A stretch of 64,000 bases of DNA from Flavobacterium silvaticum (GTDB lineage: Bacteria; Bacteroidota; Bacteroidia; Flavobacteriales; Flavobacteriaceae). Both the position numbers and the translations under genes were made by a program. Shown piece by piece: positions 42,349 to 50,692 of this stretch. How positions within the stretch are numbered: the first letter of the stretch is position 1; every line of letters starts with the position of its first letter. The notes beneath the pieces were generated by a model that made no database searches, had not been told where the DNA came from, and saw only the letters and a program-made list of their open reading frames with translations. Where the stretch lies: assembly GCF_012911565.1 (NCBI RefSeq), contig NZ_JAAMPU010000103.1:1-64000 (forward strand), read 5' to 3'.

Positions 42349-43160
42349 CGCGAAAGGATTCCGGCCATTTCCGTTTGTACCGACAGGGCTTCACGTCTGG
42401 CTGCTTCTGCGAAATCTTTTTCTGCCGATGCATAGATTACAGCCCGCGTCGAGTTGATTAGAAGACCGACATTTTCGTTCATTCCGTATTTGCAGACTTC
42501 TGACAAACTTCCACCTTGCGCACCGACACCGGGAACGAGCAGGAAACTGTCTGGGATGATTCGTCGGATGCCTTCAAAATATTCGGCTTTGGTTGCACCT
42601 ACTACGTACATGAGGTTTTCGGCATTTTTGTAGGTTTTTGAGGTTTCTATGACTTGTTTGTATAACTCTTTCCCATCCAAATCTTTGGTCTGGAAATCAA
42701 AAGCGCCTTCGTTTGAAGTGAGCGCCAAAAGAATGGTATGCTTATCTTCAAAAGCCAGGAAAGGCTCGACAGAATCTTTGCCCATATAGGGCGCAACCGT
42801 AATCGAATCGAACTTCATATCGTTGAGGAAAGCCTTGGCGTACATGGCCGACGTGTTTCCAATGTCGCCGCGTTTGGCATCGGCAATCGTGAAAATCTCA
42901 GGATAGTTTTCGTTGAGGTAATTGATGGTTTTTTCAAGCGACCGCCAACCCGGAATTCCGTAGGCTTCGTAGAATGCGATGTTCGGTTTACAGGCAACCA
43001 TCAAATCGTGGGTCGCATCGATGATGGCTTTGTTGAAGACGAAAATCGGGTCTTCTTCAGCCAGTAAATGTTTGGGTATTTTGTTTAAATCAGGATCGAG
43101 GCCGACGCAGAGGAAGGAGTTTTTGCGGCGGATTTCGGAAATAAGGAATTCGGTGGTCAT
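42345..43160 (-). CDS. pyrF: Orotidine 5'-phosphate decarboxylase
   Basis: A 271-residue cytoplasmic enzyme that makes UMP from OMP, the last step of pyrimidine synthesis. It belongs to the longer type 2 family: [32 protein letters not shown], and the catalytic [14 protein letters not shown] (Asp94, Lys96, Asp99). The phosphate-binding end is [14 protein letters not shown]. An exact -7 box (TATTTTTG, minus strand, 43178-43185) lies 18 bp before the start. It is a single gene. Confidence 0.96.
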   Translation of the reverse strand: MTTEFLISEIRRKNSFLCVGLDPDLNKIPKHLLAEEDPIFVFNKAIIDATHDLMVACKPNIAFYEAYGIPGWRSLEKTINYLNENYPEIFTIADAKRGDIGNTSAMYAKAFLNDMKFDSITVAPYMGKDSVEPFLAFEDKHTILLALTSNEGAFDFQTKDLDGKELYKQVIETSKTYKNAENLMYVVGATKAEYFEGIRRIIPDSFLLVPGVGAQGGSLSEVCKYGMNENVGLLINSTRAVIYASAEKDFAEAARREALSVQTEMAGILSR

Positions 43161-43177
43161 GAGTCGTGTTTGTGACG

Positions 43178-43185
43178 CAAAAATA
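43178..43185 (-). promoter_or_regulatory. Probable pyrF -7 box
   Basis: The minus strand reads TATTTTTG, an exact TAnnTTTG, 18 bp before the pyrF ATG. No clear TTG lies 19 bases upstream. Confidence 0.45.
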
Positions 43186-43220
43186 ATTAATAATGAATGA
43201 TTAAAAATGTATAATTGCAG

Positions 43221-43940
43221 TCAACGGGGTTTTCGCGATTTCTTCCTGCCGGATTGCGGAATCAGATCCTGCAATGACGGGTCGTCCATATATTTTTCGA
43301 AGATAATGTCAACTGATCCTGAATTTTGGATAGGGTTGAACCCAATATCCAGTAGCGACTGGGAAATAATCTGCATGTTAAGGGAAAAACCGGAGAGATA
43401 GCTCGCATATTTTTCGGCATCGGCAGAAACGGCCTGAAGTTTTTCTTTGTATGTAATTATAAACTGGCGGAATTCTTCTAATGTCATATCCGGAAGTTGC
43501 TTTAATTGCTGCACTTTCCTCAAATAATCTTCAGAAAACGCGTAATAGCCAAAAAGTTTACGAATGTCTTTTTTATGGAAAGCTACCAATTCATCGATGT
43601 TTGCAAAGGTAGTGTCGCGAACGTTCCATGCCGTTTGGAAGTATTTAGGCTGATTGATATCGATGATTACCGATGCCGAAAATAATTCCGGTTTCTTTTC
43701 TGGTTTTCTGATAACCAGTGTTCGATCGCTGAGAGCTACGATTTTTTCAATGGCATATTTCTGTTCCGATTGGGGCTTTTGGACAAGTTCAGGTGTAAGT
43801 TTACAACTTTTGGCGCTGTCGTTGGAAATCGTGAATTCAATAAGCCCACTGCGATTGATCATAAACCACTTCCCATTCAGGCTTTGTGCCGATGTAGAGA
43901 TGCATATCAAAACGAAGAATACTACAGTTATTGTTTTCAT
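43221..43940 (-). CDS. Hypothetical exported protein
   Basis: A 239-residue protein with signal peptide (KTITVVFFVLICISTSAQ). The mature part begins like a lipocalin-type domain (LNGKWFMINRSGLIEFTISN) for about 100 residues. A helical C-terminal half follows (VAFHKKDIRKLFGYYAFSED, LEEFRQFIITYKEKLQAVS), with a basic tail GRKKSRKPR. No family is recognised. It is a single gene between prfA and pyrF. Confidence 0.75.
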   Translation of the reverse strand: MKTITVVFFVLICISTSAQSLNGKWFMINRSGLIEFTISNDSAKSCKLTPELVQKPQSEQKYAIEKIVALSDRTLVIRKPEKKPELFSASVIIDINQPKYFQTAWNVRDTTFANIDELVAFHKKDIRKLFGYYAFSEDYLRKVQQLKQLPDMTLEEFRQFIITYKEKLQAVSADAEKYASYLSGFSLNMQIISQSLLDIGFNPIQNSGSVDIIFEKYMDDPSLQDLIPQSGRKKSRKPR

Positions 43941-44013
43941 TACCTAGTGTGATGTAGGTGGTAAATATAGCTGTTTCAGCAAACCACACATCATGACTGG
44001 GTGAGCTTCAAAT

Positions 44014-44046
44014 AAAAAAACCGAGACATGAAGCCCCGGTTTTTCT
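44014..44046 (-). terminator. Terminator after prfA
   Basis: On the minus strand AAACCGGGGC and GTCTCGGTTT pair across TTCAT, with a T run after. Confidence 0.75.
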
Positions 44047-44061
44047 TATTGCTTGTAAGCC

Positions 44062-45138
44062 TTAAATAACCTCGCTCGCTTCTTTGAGTTTTTCCGTATT
44101 GTTAACCAACTGCAATTCCTCGATGACTTTCTGGATGGCACCGTTCATTACGTTGTCCAAATCGTACAGTGTGAGGCCGATTCTGTGGTCCGTGACACGG
44201 CCTTGCGGATAATTATATGTACGGATTTTAGCAGAACGATCGCCGGAAGAAACCTGTGACGAACGTTTCGCCGCATCTTCCTCCTGCTTTTTGGCCAGTT
44301 CCTGTTCGTACAGACGCGAACGGAGTACGGTGAAAGCCTTGTCTTTGTTCTTGTGCTGTGACTTTTCATCCTGGCACTGAGCGACCAAACCCGTTGGAAT
44401 GTGCGTCAGACGAACCGCCGATTTTGTCGTGTTTACCGATTGTCCGCCAGGGCCTGATGAACAGAAAAAGTCGATGCGGACATCGTTCATGTCGATCTGG
44501 ACGTCGAATTCCTCGGCTTCCGGCAAGACCATTACGGTTGCCGCTGAGGTGTGGACACGGCCTTGTGTTTCGGTCTGGGGAACGCGTTGCACACGATGAA
44601 CGCCGGCTTCGAATTTGAGGGTTCCGTAAACGTCTTCTCCGGTTACTTCGAAAATCACTTCCTTGAATCCGCCGGAAGTTCCTTCGTTCAAATCCACTAC
44701 GGATGTTCTCCAGCCGCGGCCTTCGCAGTATTTGGTGTACATACGGAAAAGGTCACCTGCAAAAATAGACGCTTCGTCTCCACCGGTTCCGGCGCGGATC
44801 TCGACCATGACGTTCTTGGCATCTTCCGGATCTTTCGGGATGAGCATGAACTTGATTTCGTCTTCGAGTTCCGGCAGGCGCGATTGGGCTTCTTCTAATT
44901 GAAGTTTGGCCATTTCGGTCATTTCGGCATCGGAACCATCTGAAATGATTTCTTTGGCCTCCTCGATATTTCCGGTAATATTTATGAGCTCTTCACGCTT
45001 TTCGACGAGCGCTTTGAGGTCTTTGTATTCTTTGTTGAGTTGCACGTAACGCTTTTGGTCGGCGATAACATCTGGTTGGATGATCAAGTCCGATATCTCG
45101 TCGAAGCGTTGTTTCACGTATTGAAGTCTGTCTAACAT
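44062..45138 (-). CDS. prfA: Peptide chain release factor 1
   Basis: A 358-residue class I release factor that reads UAA and UAG and triggers peptide release on the ribosome. The helical N-terminal domain (1-105) is followed by [19 protein letters not shown] and the conserved [20 protein letters not shown]. The catalytic GGQ is in [12 protein letters not shown] (231-233). The length and N terminus fit RF1 rather than RF2, as no programmed frameshift is needed. Its -7 box TATTTTTG lies 24 bp upstream (45162-45169). It is a single gene. Confidence 0.97.
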   Translation of the reverse strand: MLDRLQYVKQRFDEISDLIIQPDVIADQKRYVQLNKEYKDLKALVEKREELINITGNIEEAKEIISDGSDAEMTEMAKLQLEEAQSRLPELEDEIKFMLIPKDPEDAKNVMVEIRAGTGGDEASIFAGDLFRMYTKYCEGRGWRTSVVDLNEGTSGGFKEVIFEVTGEDVYGTLKFEAGVHRVQRVPQTETQGRVHTSAATVMVLPEAEEFDVQIDMNDVRIDFFCSSGPGGQSVNTTKSAVRLTHIPTGLVAQCQDEKSQHKNKDKAFTVLRSRLYEQELAKKQEEDAAKRSSQVSSGDRSAKIRTYNYPQGRVTDHRIGLTLYDLDNVMNGAIQKVIEELQLVNNTEKLKEASEVI

Positions 45139-45161
45139 AATCTTTTCTCGATTTCAGGATG

Positions 45162-45169
45162 CAAAAATA
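45162..45169 (-). promoter_or_regulatory. Probable prfA -7 box
   Basis: The minus strand reads TATTTTTG, with TTT (one mismatch from TTG) 19 bases upstream. Confidence 0.5.
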
Positions 45170-45292
45170 CGAATAAAAAGGCAATGGGAAATGAGTGTGC
45201 TATCGGTTTTTAAATCAGTCGGATAACCCATTTGGAATAGTTTCTTTAGAGCAATAATTCTTCGGATTAAATCGTTTTCGTATAAACAATAT

Positions 45293-45330
45293 CACCCGAG
45301 GCGCAGCCGAACTGTATGAAGCGCAGCGAA
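45293..45330 (+). repeat. Dispersed CCGA-AGCCGAACTG repeat, copy 1
   Basis: CACCCGAGGCGCAGCCGAAC then TGTATGAAGCGCAGCGAA, just before the ExbD gene. Relatives lie at 45991-46026 and 52757-52788 (minus), with a shorter one at 52214-52239. Confidence 0.65.
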
Positions 45331-45358
45331 TAAATAAAAATAATCAATAAATTAAGTC

Positions 45359-45895
45359 ATGGCTGAATTAAACAATACTCCCGCCGACGGCAATTCCAAA
45401 AAAATAAGAAGCCGTAAACTTACTTCAAGAGTCGATTTGACCGCAATGGTCGATCTGGCTTTTCTGCTCATTACCTTCTTTATGCTGACGACATCGCTTA
45501 CAGAACCAAGAGCTATGGATTTGGTGATGCCGGATAATAAAGGTGTTTCATCTCCAATTGATCCGAATCGGACATTGACATTGCTAATCGATAACCACAA
45601 CAGACTTAAAGCATACATGGGACAGTTCGCCAATGAAAAGCCAATGGAAATCTCTCTGGCTGACAGCCGCGAGCTACGTAAAGAAATCACGAAACGGAAA
45701 AAGGAAGTATTCGCCTATTCATCGGCGAAAGGCACTCCCGAAAAAGGACTTATAGTCCTGATAAAACCTGCCGAAAAATCAAAGTATGAAGACTTGGTCA
45801 ATGTACTTGATGAAATGGCTATATCTGATGTAGATACTTATGCTATTACAGATTTGATGTCCGATGAGAAAAAGTTGCTGGCGCAGGTGCCATGA
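45359..45895 (+). CDS. ExbD/TolR-type biopolymer transport protein
   Basis: A 178-residue inner membrane protein. A polar N terminus (about 25 residues) leads to one membrane helix with the ion-pathway Asp (SRVDLTAMVDLAFLLITFFM; the Asp in MVDLAF is the expected proton site). A periplasmic domain then contains RTLTLLIDNHNRLKAYMG and LIVLIKPAEKSKYEDLVNVL. ExbD works with ExbB and TonB to energise outer membrane receptors. No exbB, tonB or second exbD gene is adjacent, so this is an orphan paralogue. The repeat copies flank the gene on both sides. Confidence 0.88.
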   Translation: MAELNNTPADGNSKKIRSRKLTSRVDLTAMVDLAFLLITFFMLTTSLTEPRAMDLVMPDNKGVSSPIDPNRTLTLLIDNHNRLKAYMGQFANEKPMEISLADSRELRKEITKRKKEVFAYSSAKGTPEKGLIVLIKPAEKSKYEDLVNVLDEMAISDVDTYAITDLMSDEKKLLAQVP

Positions 45896-45990
45896 CAGAT
45901 ACTATGTTTTATGTTGGGAGGCGAATTCAGGTTCGCCTTTTTTATGAACTTTCCAGTGTCGGAATTGTTGATTGGATGAGAAGATTTCAG

Positions 45991-46026
45991 ACCCGAAGTG
46001 TAGCCGAACTGTATGGGACGAAGTGT
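45991..46026 (+). repeat. Dispersed CCGA-AGCCGAACTG repeat, copy 2
   Basis: ACCCGAAGTGTAGCCGAACT then GTATGGGACGAAGTGT, after the ExbD gene. It shares AGCCGAACTGTATG with copy 1. Confidence 0.65.
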
Positions 46027-46066
46027 AAAAAAATGTAACGGATATTCTCTGGGTTTCTTTATTTTA

Positions 46067-46149
46067 GACCTTCCAGGTTTAATAAACCTTGCGGGTTTTA
46101 TAAACCCTGCAGGTTTCCGAAACCTTTGCGGTTTATAAAACCCTGCAAG
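46067..46149. repeat. Array of palindromic AAACC-GGTTT units
   Basis: Five consecutive short palindromes about 15-17 bases apart: GACCTTCCAGGTTT, AAACCTTGCGGGTTT, AAACCCTGCAGGTTT, AAACCTTTGCGGTTT and AAAACCCTGCAAG. The arms can also pair between neighbours. The array lies 35 bp before the SRPBCC operon. I recall similar strings in intergenic DNA of other Bacteroidota. Confidence 0.75.
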
Positions 46150-46183
46150 AATCAACACAATCACCCTTCCAAAAATCCTGAAA

Positions 46184-46675
46184 ATGCAAAACTTCGACTG
46201 GACACGTTTTACCCTTAAAATCGCAATCGACGTTCCTGTAAAAACCTTATTCGCTGCCTGGACGCAATCTACCGAAGTCGAAAAATGGTTTCTTGAAAAA
46301 TGTCTCTTTTCCAATGATGGTAAGGTTTTGGAATCTACAGAAAATGTTGTTTCAGGAAGCGATTACGAATGGAAATGGTTTGTCTATCCCGAGATCGAAA
46401 AAGGAAAAATCCTTGCGGCCGATGAACCGGACATCGTTTCGTTCACCTTCGCCGGAGATTGCATCGTTGAAGTCAAATTCCATCGCGAACACGGGCAAAC
46501 GATCGTTGAATTGACCCAAAGCAATATCCCGGCAGACGATGTTTCGAAAAAGAATATCCGCCTGGGTTGCCATGACGGCTGGAGTTTTTACCTGTTCAAT
46601 TTGAAATCGGTTTATGAAGGCGGCATCGATTTACGCAATAAGGACGAACGATTCGGTCTTTTACTCAACAACTGA
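46184..46675 (+). CDS. SRPBCC domain protein
   Basis: A 163-residue cytoplasmic protein with the AHSA1-like fold. It starts FTLKIAIDVPVKTLFAAWTQ, then STEVEKWFLEKCLF, with middle strands YEWKWFVYPEIEKGKILAAD and a closing helix region HDGWSFYLFNLKSVYEGGID. The function is unknown; it may bind a small hydrophobic ligand. It heads an apparent operon of four small cytoplasmic or exported proteins with 1- to 6-base gaps or overlaps. Confidence 0.88.
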   Translation: MQNFDWTRFTLKIAIDVPVKTLFAAWTQSTEVEKWFLEKCLFSNDGKVLESTENVVSGSDYEWKWFVYPEIEKGKILAADEPDIVSFTFAGDCIVEVKFHREHGQTIVELTQSNIPADDVSKKNIRLGCHDGWSFYLFNLKSVYEGGIDLRNKDERFGLLLNN

Positions 46676-46676
46676 C

Positions 46677-47108
46677 ATGGAAATTTCAATACGAAAAGTG
46701 GCTTCAGATGATTTTGAAATCGTTTATAATCTGATCAATCTGCTTGAAAATCAAGTGATGGACAAAAACCGACAATTGGATATCTTCAATCGCAATCTTG
46801 GTAATCCGCAAATCATTTATCTATTGGCGTTCCTCGATTCCGAAGCAGTGGGCTTTTTAAGTTGCCACGCCCAATACTTATTGCATCATTCCGGTTTGAT
46901 TGGCGAAATCCAGGAATTGGTTGTTTCAGAAAATGCCAGAAGCCTCGGAATAGGGAAGTTGCTTATCGAAAATTTGATTCCCATTGCACGTAAAATGAAA
47001 ATCGAACAACTTGAAGTGACGTCAAGTTTCAAAAGAGAAGCCGCACACAGGTTCTATGAACGCGAAGGCTTTGTACATTCGCATAAAAAGTTCACTTTAC
47101 CTATATGA
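46677..47108 (+). CDS. GNAT family N-acetyltransferase
   Basis: A 143-residue acetyltransferase. The start at 46677 begins the canonical EISIRKVASDDFEIVYNLI. The acetyl-CoA loop is in ELVVSENARSLGIGKLLIEN (motif A, R-x-x-G-x-G/A with Ser-Leu-Gly-Ile-Gly), and motif B is EAAHRFYEREGF. The acceptor is unknown. It lies 1 base after the SRPBCC gene and overlaps the next gene by 4 bases. Confidence 0.88.
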   Translation: MEISIRKVASDDFEIVYNLINLLENQVMDKNRQLDIFNRNLGNPQIIYLLAFLDSEAVGFLSCHAQYLLHHSGLIGEIQELVVSENARSLGIGKLLIENLIPIARKMKIEQLEVTSSFKREAAHRFYEREGFVHSHKKFTLPI

Positions 47109-47497
47109 AAATCCAAGGCATACACCACGTGGCGATTATTTGTTCCGATTACCAAAAGTCCAAATCCTTTTACACCGACATAATCGGTTTTGAGGTCATG
47201 GCGGAAGTGTATCGCGAAGAACGGGCTTCTTACAAACTCGATCTGTCGCTCAACGGCTCGTATAGTATCGAATTGTTTTCATTCCCAGATCCGCCCAAAC
47301 GGGTTTCGCGTCCGGAAGCGTCCGGTTTGCGCCATATCGCTTTTTCTGTAACCGATATTCAATCTGCCTATGAAGAATTGGTCGAAAACGAGGTGCAGGC
47401 CGAACCGATCCGAATCGACGAATTCACCAACAAGCGATTTTTCTTTATCTTCGACCCGGACGGTTTACCAATCGAATTTTACGAATCGGCACAATAG
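47105..47497 (+). CDS. VOC family protein (glyoxalase-like)
   Basis: A 130-residue single-unit VOC metalloprotein, YaeR/GloA2-like. Metal ligands are expected from IHHVAIICSDY, ELFSFPDPP, LRHIAFSVTD and PIEFYESAQ, giving the normal His/Glu/His/Glu set. Members isomerise, open or bind small substrates, and the substrate cannot be told from sequence. It overlaps the GNAT gene by 4 bases. Confidence 0.9.
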   Translation: MKIQGIHHVAIICSDYQKSKSFYTDIIGFEVMAEVYREERASYKLDLSLNGSYSIELFSFPDPPKRVSRPEASGLRHIAFSVTDIQSAYEELVENEVQAEPIRIDEFTNKRFFFIFDPDGLPIEFYESAQ

Positions 47498-47503
47498 AAA
47501 AAT

Positions 47504-48013
47504 ATGAAAAACTATTTTATATATGGCATGTTTGCCACAATCGTTTGTTTGTCGTTCCAAAACTGCCAGAAGAAAAAAGAAGAAACCGCAATCCCGGAAG
47601 CCAAACCTCAAACCAAACTCATAGATCGTGCTGCCTGGCTTATTGGCCGGTGGGAAAACCAAATGGAAAAAGGCCCGCTGATTGAAAACTGGGAAAAGGT
47701 AAACGATTCGGTTTTCAAAGGATATTCCGTTGCCATTGAAAACAAGGATACGGTTTTCAGCGAATCCATGTTGCTTGAACAACGCAAAGGCGACTTGTTC
47801 TATGTAGTATCGGTCGAAGGACAGAACGATGAAAAGCCTGTAGAATTCAAATTGAGCCTTTCACGCAAAGACGAACTGCGGTTTGAAAATCCGATGCATG
47901 ATTTTCCGGCGAGGATTATTTATCAAAACCCAATTCCGGATTCATTGGTGGCAAAGATTTCGACTATGAAAGGCGATAAAGTGCAGTATTTCAAATTCGG
48001 TAAAGTTCACTAA
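47504..48013 (+). CDS. DUF6265-type lipoprotein
   Basis: A 169-residue exported protein. The signal (FIYGMFATIVCLSFQNC) ends at a probable lipidated Cys near 22, followed by a Lys/Glu-rich linker. The beta-rich domain starts AAWLIGRWENQMEKGPLIEN and includes VFKGYSVAIENKDTVFSESM and DELRFENPMHDFPARIIYQN, which match my memory of DUF6265. The function is unknown. It is the last gene of the operon that begins at 46184. Confidence 0.82.
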   Translation: MKNYFIYGMFATIVCLSFQNCQKKKEETAIPEAKPQTKLIDRAAWLIGRWENQMEKGPLIENWEKVNDSVFKGYSVAIENKDTVFSESMLLEQRKGDLFYVVSVEGQNDEKPVEFKLSLSRKDELRFENPMHDFPARIIYQNPIPDSLVAKISTMKGDKVQYFKFGKVH

Positions 48014-48040
48014 ATACATAGAATCAGTTTTTTCATAGAG

Positions 48041-48853
48041 ATGAAAAAGAGTTTGTTTTTACTTTTATCAGGTCTGCAATGTCTGGCTCAGAATTTTACG
48101 AATGGATCTCTCGAAAACTGGGATATTCCTTGCAGTGTAGATCAGGCTCCTTACGGATGGACACAAAACAGTACCACAAGCAGCGGTCTTGAAAAGTATG
48201 AGTTAGATGTTTGCCCTTTTACTGTCGTAGCGGCATCTGACGGAGATAAATATGGGGGTGGCCTTGGCATAGGAACTTCCCAGGGTGAAGGTATCGGACA
48301 ATTCGTGACCGGATTCACAATAGGGACTACTTATGTACTTACGTTTGATTTTATAGGAGGCTATTATATAGACGACCCGCTTCTCGGATATGCACAATGG
48401 CACATTATCCAGGGAGTTACAGATGTAAGCCAGACCGTTCCGTTTTATCATCATGACGCAAACTGGCAAACGCATCAATATGTTTTTACAGCAACGCTGC
48501 CGAGCTATTTTTTTACGTTCCGGGTTTATGCCGTTTCTGATGATATTTTAGGTAGTGGCGGAATCGATAACTTTAATATACAACCTTTATTATCGTTGCC
48601 TTCACATATGGGTAATACCATGGAATTGGTTCCGAATCCGGTCAGGCAACAATCTTTTATTATGTTAAGATATCCTGTCAAAGATGCTTCATTGGAAGTT
48701 TACAATGCACTTGGACAATGCGTAAGGAAGACGACGGGCATTAGTGGCGGTACTGTTCCATTTGATCGCGGCAGCCTGAATAGCGGAATATATTTTATTA
48801 AGTTACTTGATGATTTCAGTGTTACATGTGCTGCAAAAATAGTGGTTGAATAG
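48041..48853 (+). CDS. T9SS type A sorting domain protein
   Basis: A 270-residue secreted protein with signal peptide (MKKSLFLLLSGLQCLAQ). The cargo starts FTNGSLENWDIPCSVDQAPY and has a carbohydrate-binding-like beta-sandwich look (IGTTYVLTFDFIGGYYIDDP, ILGSGGIDNFNI). The end is a type A sorting domain: MELVPNPVRQQSFIMLRYP, SLEVYNALGQCVR, FDRGSLNSGIYFIKLLD. It should be secreted and surface-attached through T9SS. It is probably a single gene, 27 bp after the DUF6265 gene. Confidence 0.88.
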   Translation: MKKSLFLLLSGLQCLAQNFTNGSLENWDIPCSVDQAPYGWTQNSTTSSGLEKYELDVCPFTVVAASDGDKYGGGLGIGTSQGEGIGQFVTGFTIGTTYVLTFDFIGGYYIDDPLLGYAQWHIIQGVTDVSQTVPFYHHDANWQTHQYVFTATLPSYFFTFRVYAVSDDILGSGGIDNFNIQPLLSLPSHMGNTMELVPNPVRQQSFIMLRYPVKDASLEVYNALGQCVRKTTGISGGTVPFDRGSLNSGIYFIKLLDDFSVTCAAKIVVE

Positions 48854-48922
48854 GCCGTAAATAACGCATACACGATTGTATTTTATTTGCCGGCCAAACC
48901 TGAATCTGCCCGGTCAATTGTT

Positions 48923-48930
48923 TACATTTG
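48923..48930 (+). promoter_or_regulatory. Probable -7 box of the TlpA-like gene
   Basis: TACATTTG, an exact TAnnTTTG, 15 bp before the ATG at 48946. The -33 position has only a weak match. Confidence 0.45.
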
Positions 48931-48945
48931 TCCAAACCACAGTTT

Positions 48946-49704
48946 ATGATTCGCGTTTTTTTGTTGTCACTCGTGTTTGCTTCGGCATTGAACGCCCAGC
49001 CATATGATTTCATTCCGAAGGAATATCACCTGATGACATCTGAAGAAAAAGCCAAACTTGTTCCACCATACACAGGCGTAAGTTTTTTGATGGATGACGG
49101 AAAGTATCTTGAAAACAAGGACGTAGCCGCGATGAAAGCCAATGGCGGATACGAGCAGCTGTTTTACGGCGATAAAAAAGGGAATGTTCGTATTATAGTA
49201 AGCCGCAAACTCTCCGATGCAGAATTGCAGAAACGAAAAGAAGATTACCTCAAGTTAAAAACGGAATCGCACGAAAAGCTCAATGCGCTTATTGGCAAAC
49301 CGTTTCCGGAAATGGGGCTGACGAATTTAGACGGAACACCATTTTCTGTGACCAATTCAGGTAAATCTACCGTACTTTATTTCTGGTTTACGAATTGTCC
49401 CGAATGTGAGAAGATACTGCCTGAATTCAATAAATTGTACAATACATACAAAGACAGGTTCAACTTTGTGTCGCCAACGCTGGACAACAAACAATTAGTG
49501 GAAAAATATGTAAAAACACATATTACACCACAGCCAAAATTAGTCGCGGGATCCGAACTCAAAAAACAGTATATTGATTTTTTCCCTACGGTAATGATTC
49601 TGGATAGAGAAGGAAATATCCTTGCTGTACAGGATGCAACCGGAATGATTGAAAACCTGAAAGTAAAGCTCTATGAAATTTCTTCGAAAAATAAAGTGAA
49701 GTAA
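48946..49704 (+). CDS. TlpA-like thioredoxin family protein
   Basis: A 252-residue periplasmic protein with signal peptide (MIRVFLLSLVFASALNAQ). It has an N-terminal domain of about 90 residues, then a thioredoxin fold (about 115-250). The redox motif is YFWFTNCPECEKILPEFN (Cys151, Cys154; CPEC is unusual compared with CPPC), and the cis-Pro region is DFFPTVMILDREGNILAV. It could reduce extracytoplasmic disulfides. The ATG at 48946 is chosen over an earlier in-frame codon because it opens the signal. Confidence 0.88.
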   Translation: MIRVFLLSLVFASALNAQPYDFIPKEYHLMTSEEKAKLVPPYTGVSFLMDDGKYLENKDVAAMKANGGYEQLFYGDKKGNVRIIVSRKLSDAELQKRKEDYLKLKTESHEKLNALIGKPFPEMGLTNLDGTPFSVTNSGKSTVLYFWFTNCPECEKILPEFNKLYNTYKDRFNFVSPTLDNKQLVEKYVKTHITPQPKLVAGSELKKQYIDFFPTVMILDREGNILAVQDATGMIENLKVKLYEISSKNKVK

Positions 49705-49721
49705 TCCCAAAATGAAAAACT

Positions 49722-50309
49722 ATGGAAAATGATTTCACCCATGTTATGCGCAATCGTTCCGATAGCGAGCTTATACAGATAGTCACGACGGACAGCCATC
49801 GCTATCAGGAATCTGCTCTTGAAGCCGCAAGAAAAGAAATCGAATCACGCAATATCGAGGTGGAGAAGTTCAATCATGTAAAGCAAGATCTTGAAGCGTC
49901 TATGGCTGAATCGCTGCGGATTGAAGCTGCTACTGTGGGTTCCGGATTGCGTTTGGCGAATTACTTTATAGACACGGTAGCCATACTTATATTGGCTTTC
50001 GTACTGATCTTTTTCGTAAACACTATTTTATGGATAGGCAGCCAAACAGTCAGAATGTTGCTGAGTAACCTGCTACTTTTGGCTACCGTTGTACTGTACT
50101 ACATCATTTTGGAAAGCCGGTTTCAAAAGACACTTGGCAAACTGATAACCGGTTCCAAAGTAATTACCATCGAAGGAAACAGACCCGGATTCAACGATAT
50201 CTTCATACGGACACTCTGCCGCTTCATCCCGTTCGATAATGTATCTTTCCTGTTCACGAAAAACGGGTTTCACGACAAATTTTCAAAAACGACGGTTATA
50301 AGAGACTGA
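49722..50309 (+). CDS. RDD family membrane protein
   Basis: A 195-residue protein. A soluble N-terminal part of about 65 residues contains the repeat-like RNRSDSELIQIVTTDSHRYQ and ESALEAARKEIESRN. Then comes an RDD domain: RLANYFIDTVAILILAFVLI with the Arg and Asp of the signature, a second and third helix (LLSNLLLLATVVLYYIILES) and LGKLITGSKVITIEGNRPGF. RDD proteins are thought to be transporters or membrane scaffolds. It lies 18 bp after the TlpA-like gene, so it may share its transcript. Confidence 0.87.
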   Translation: MENDFTHVMRNRSDSELIQIVTTDSHRYQESALEAARKEIESRNIEVEKFNHVKQDLEASMAESLRIEAATVGSGLRLANYFIDTVAILILAFVLIFFVNTILWIGSQTVRMLLSNLLLLATVVLYYIILESRFQKTLGKLITGSKVITIEGNRPGFNDIFIRTLCRFIPFDNVSFLFTKNGFHDKFSKTTVIRD

Positions 50310-50316
50310 CAGTTAT

Positions 50317-50691
50317 TCAGGAGATATGAATCCGGAAGTTGCGTGAAATAGTGTATTCGCAACCGTTCCGTTCTTCGTCATCGTGCTTGACCTTGATTTT
50401 AATGGTGAATTCAAAATCCCCGAGCAACGTAGGCGTTCCGGATATAAAAATATCATCGCCAAAACTGTGGCAGTCGAGGCCGTTTGGCAATGTGCCTTCT
50501 ACCCGGAAATCCTGCCAGGCGAAATCGGAATTCCCATAAACCTCAATGGTTGCCGAATAGCCGTTGAACAAGGTTCCGTCCGGAAGTTCCCTTTCTTCGA
50601 TTTCAGGTGGATCAGAAGTCGCACAATCAATCGCAGTTTCACAACCCGAGAGTAAAATCAGCAGAAAAAGTATTCCCAGGATTCGCTTCAT
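50317..50691 (-). CDS. Hypothetical lipoprotein
   Basis: A 124-residue lipoprotein. The start at 50691 opens MKRILGILFLLILLSGC with Cys17 lipidated; the longer in-frame version overlaps pepD and has no signal. Four further Cys residues and short beta strands follow (ATIEVYGNSDFAWQDFRVEG, DIFISGTPTLLGDFEFTIKI, GCEYTISRNFRIHIS), an immunoglobulin-like or putative Ig (cadherin-like) arrangement. The function is unknown. Its start lies 1 base after the pepD stop, so it is probably co-transcribed with pepD. Confidence 0.75.
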   Translation of the reverse strand: MKRILGILFLLILLSGCETAIDCATSDPPEIEERELPDGTLFNGYSATIEVYGNSDFAWQDFRVEGTLPNGLDCHSFGDDIFISGTPTLLGDFEFTIKIKVKHDDEERNGCEYTISRNFRIHIS

Positions 50692-50692
50692 A

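Noticed and set aside
46067..46149. CRISPR or attachment site
   Set aside because: The units are 14-17 bp palindromes directly next to each other without spacers, and no integrase gene is in the window.
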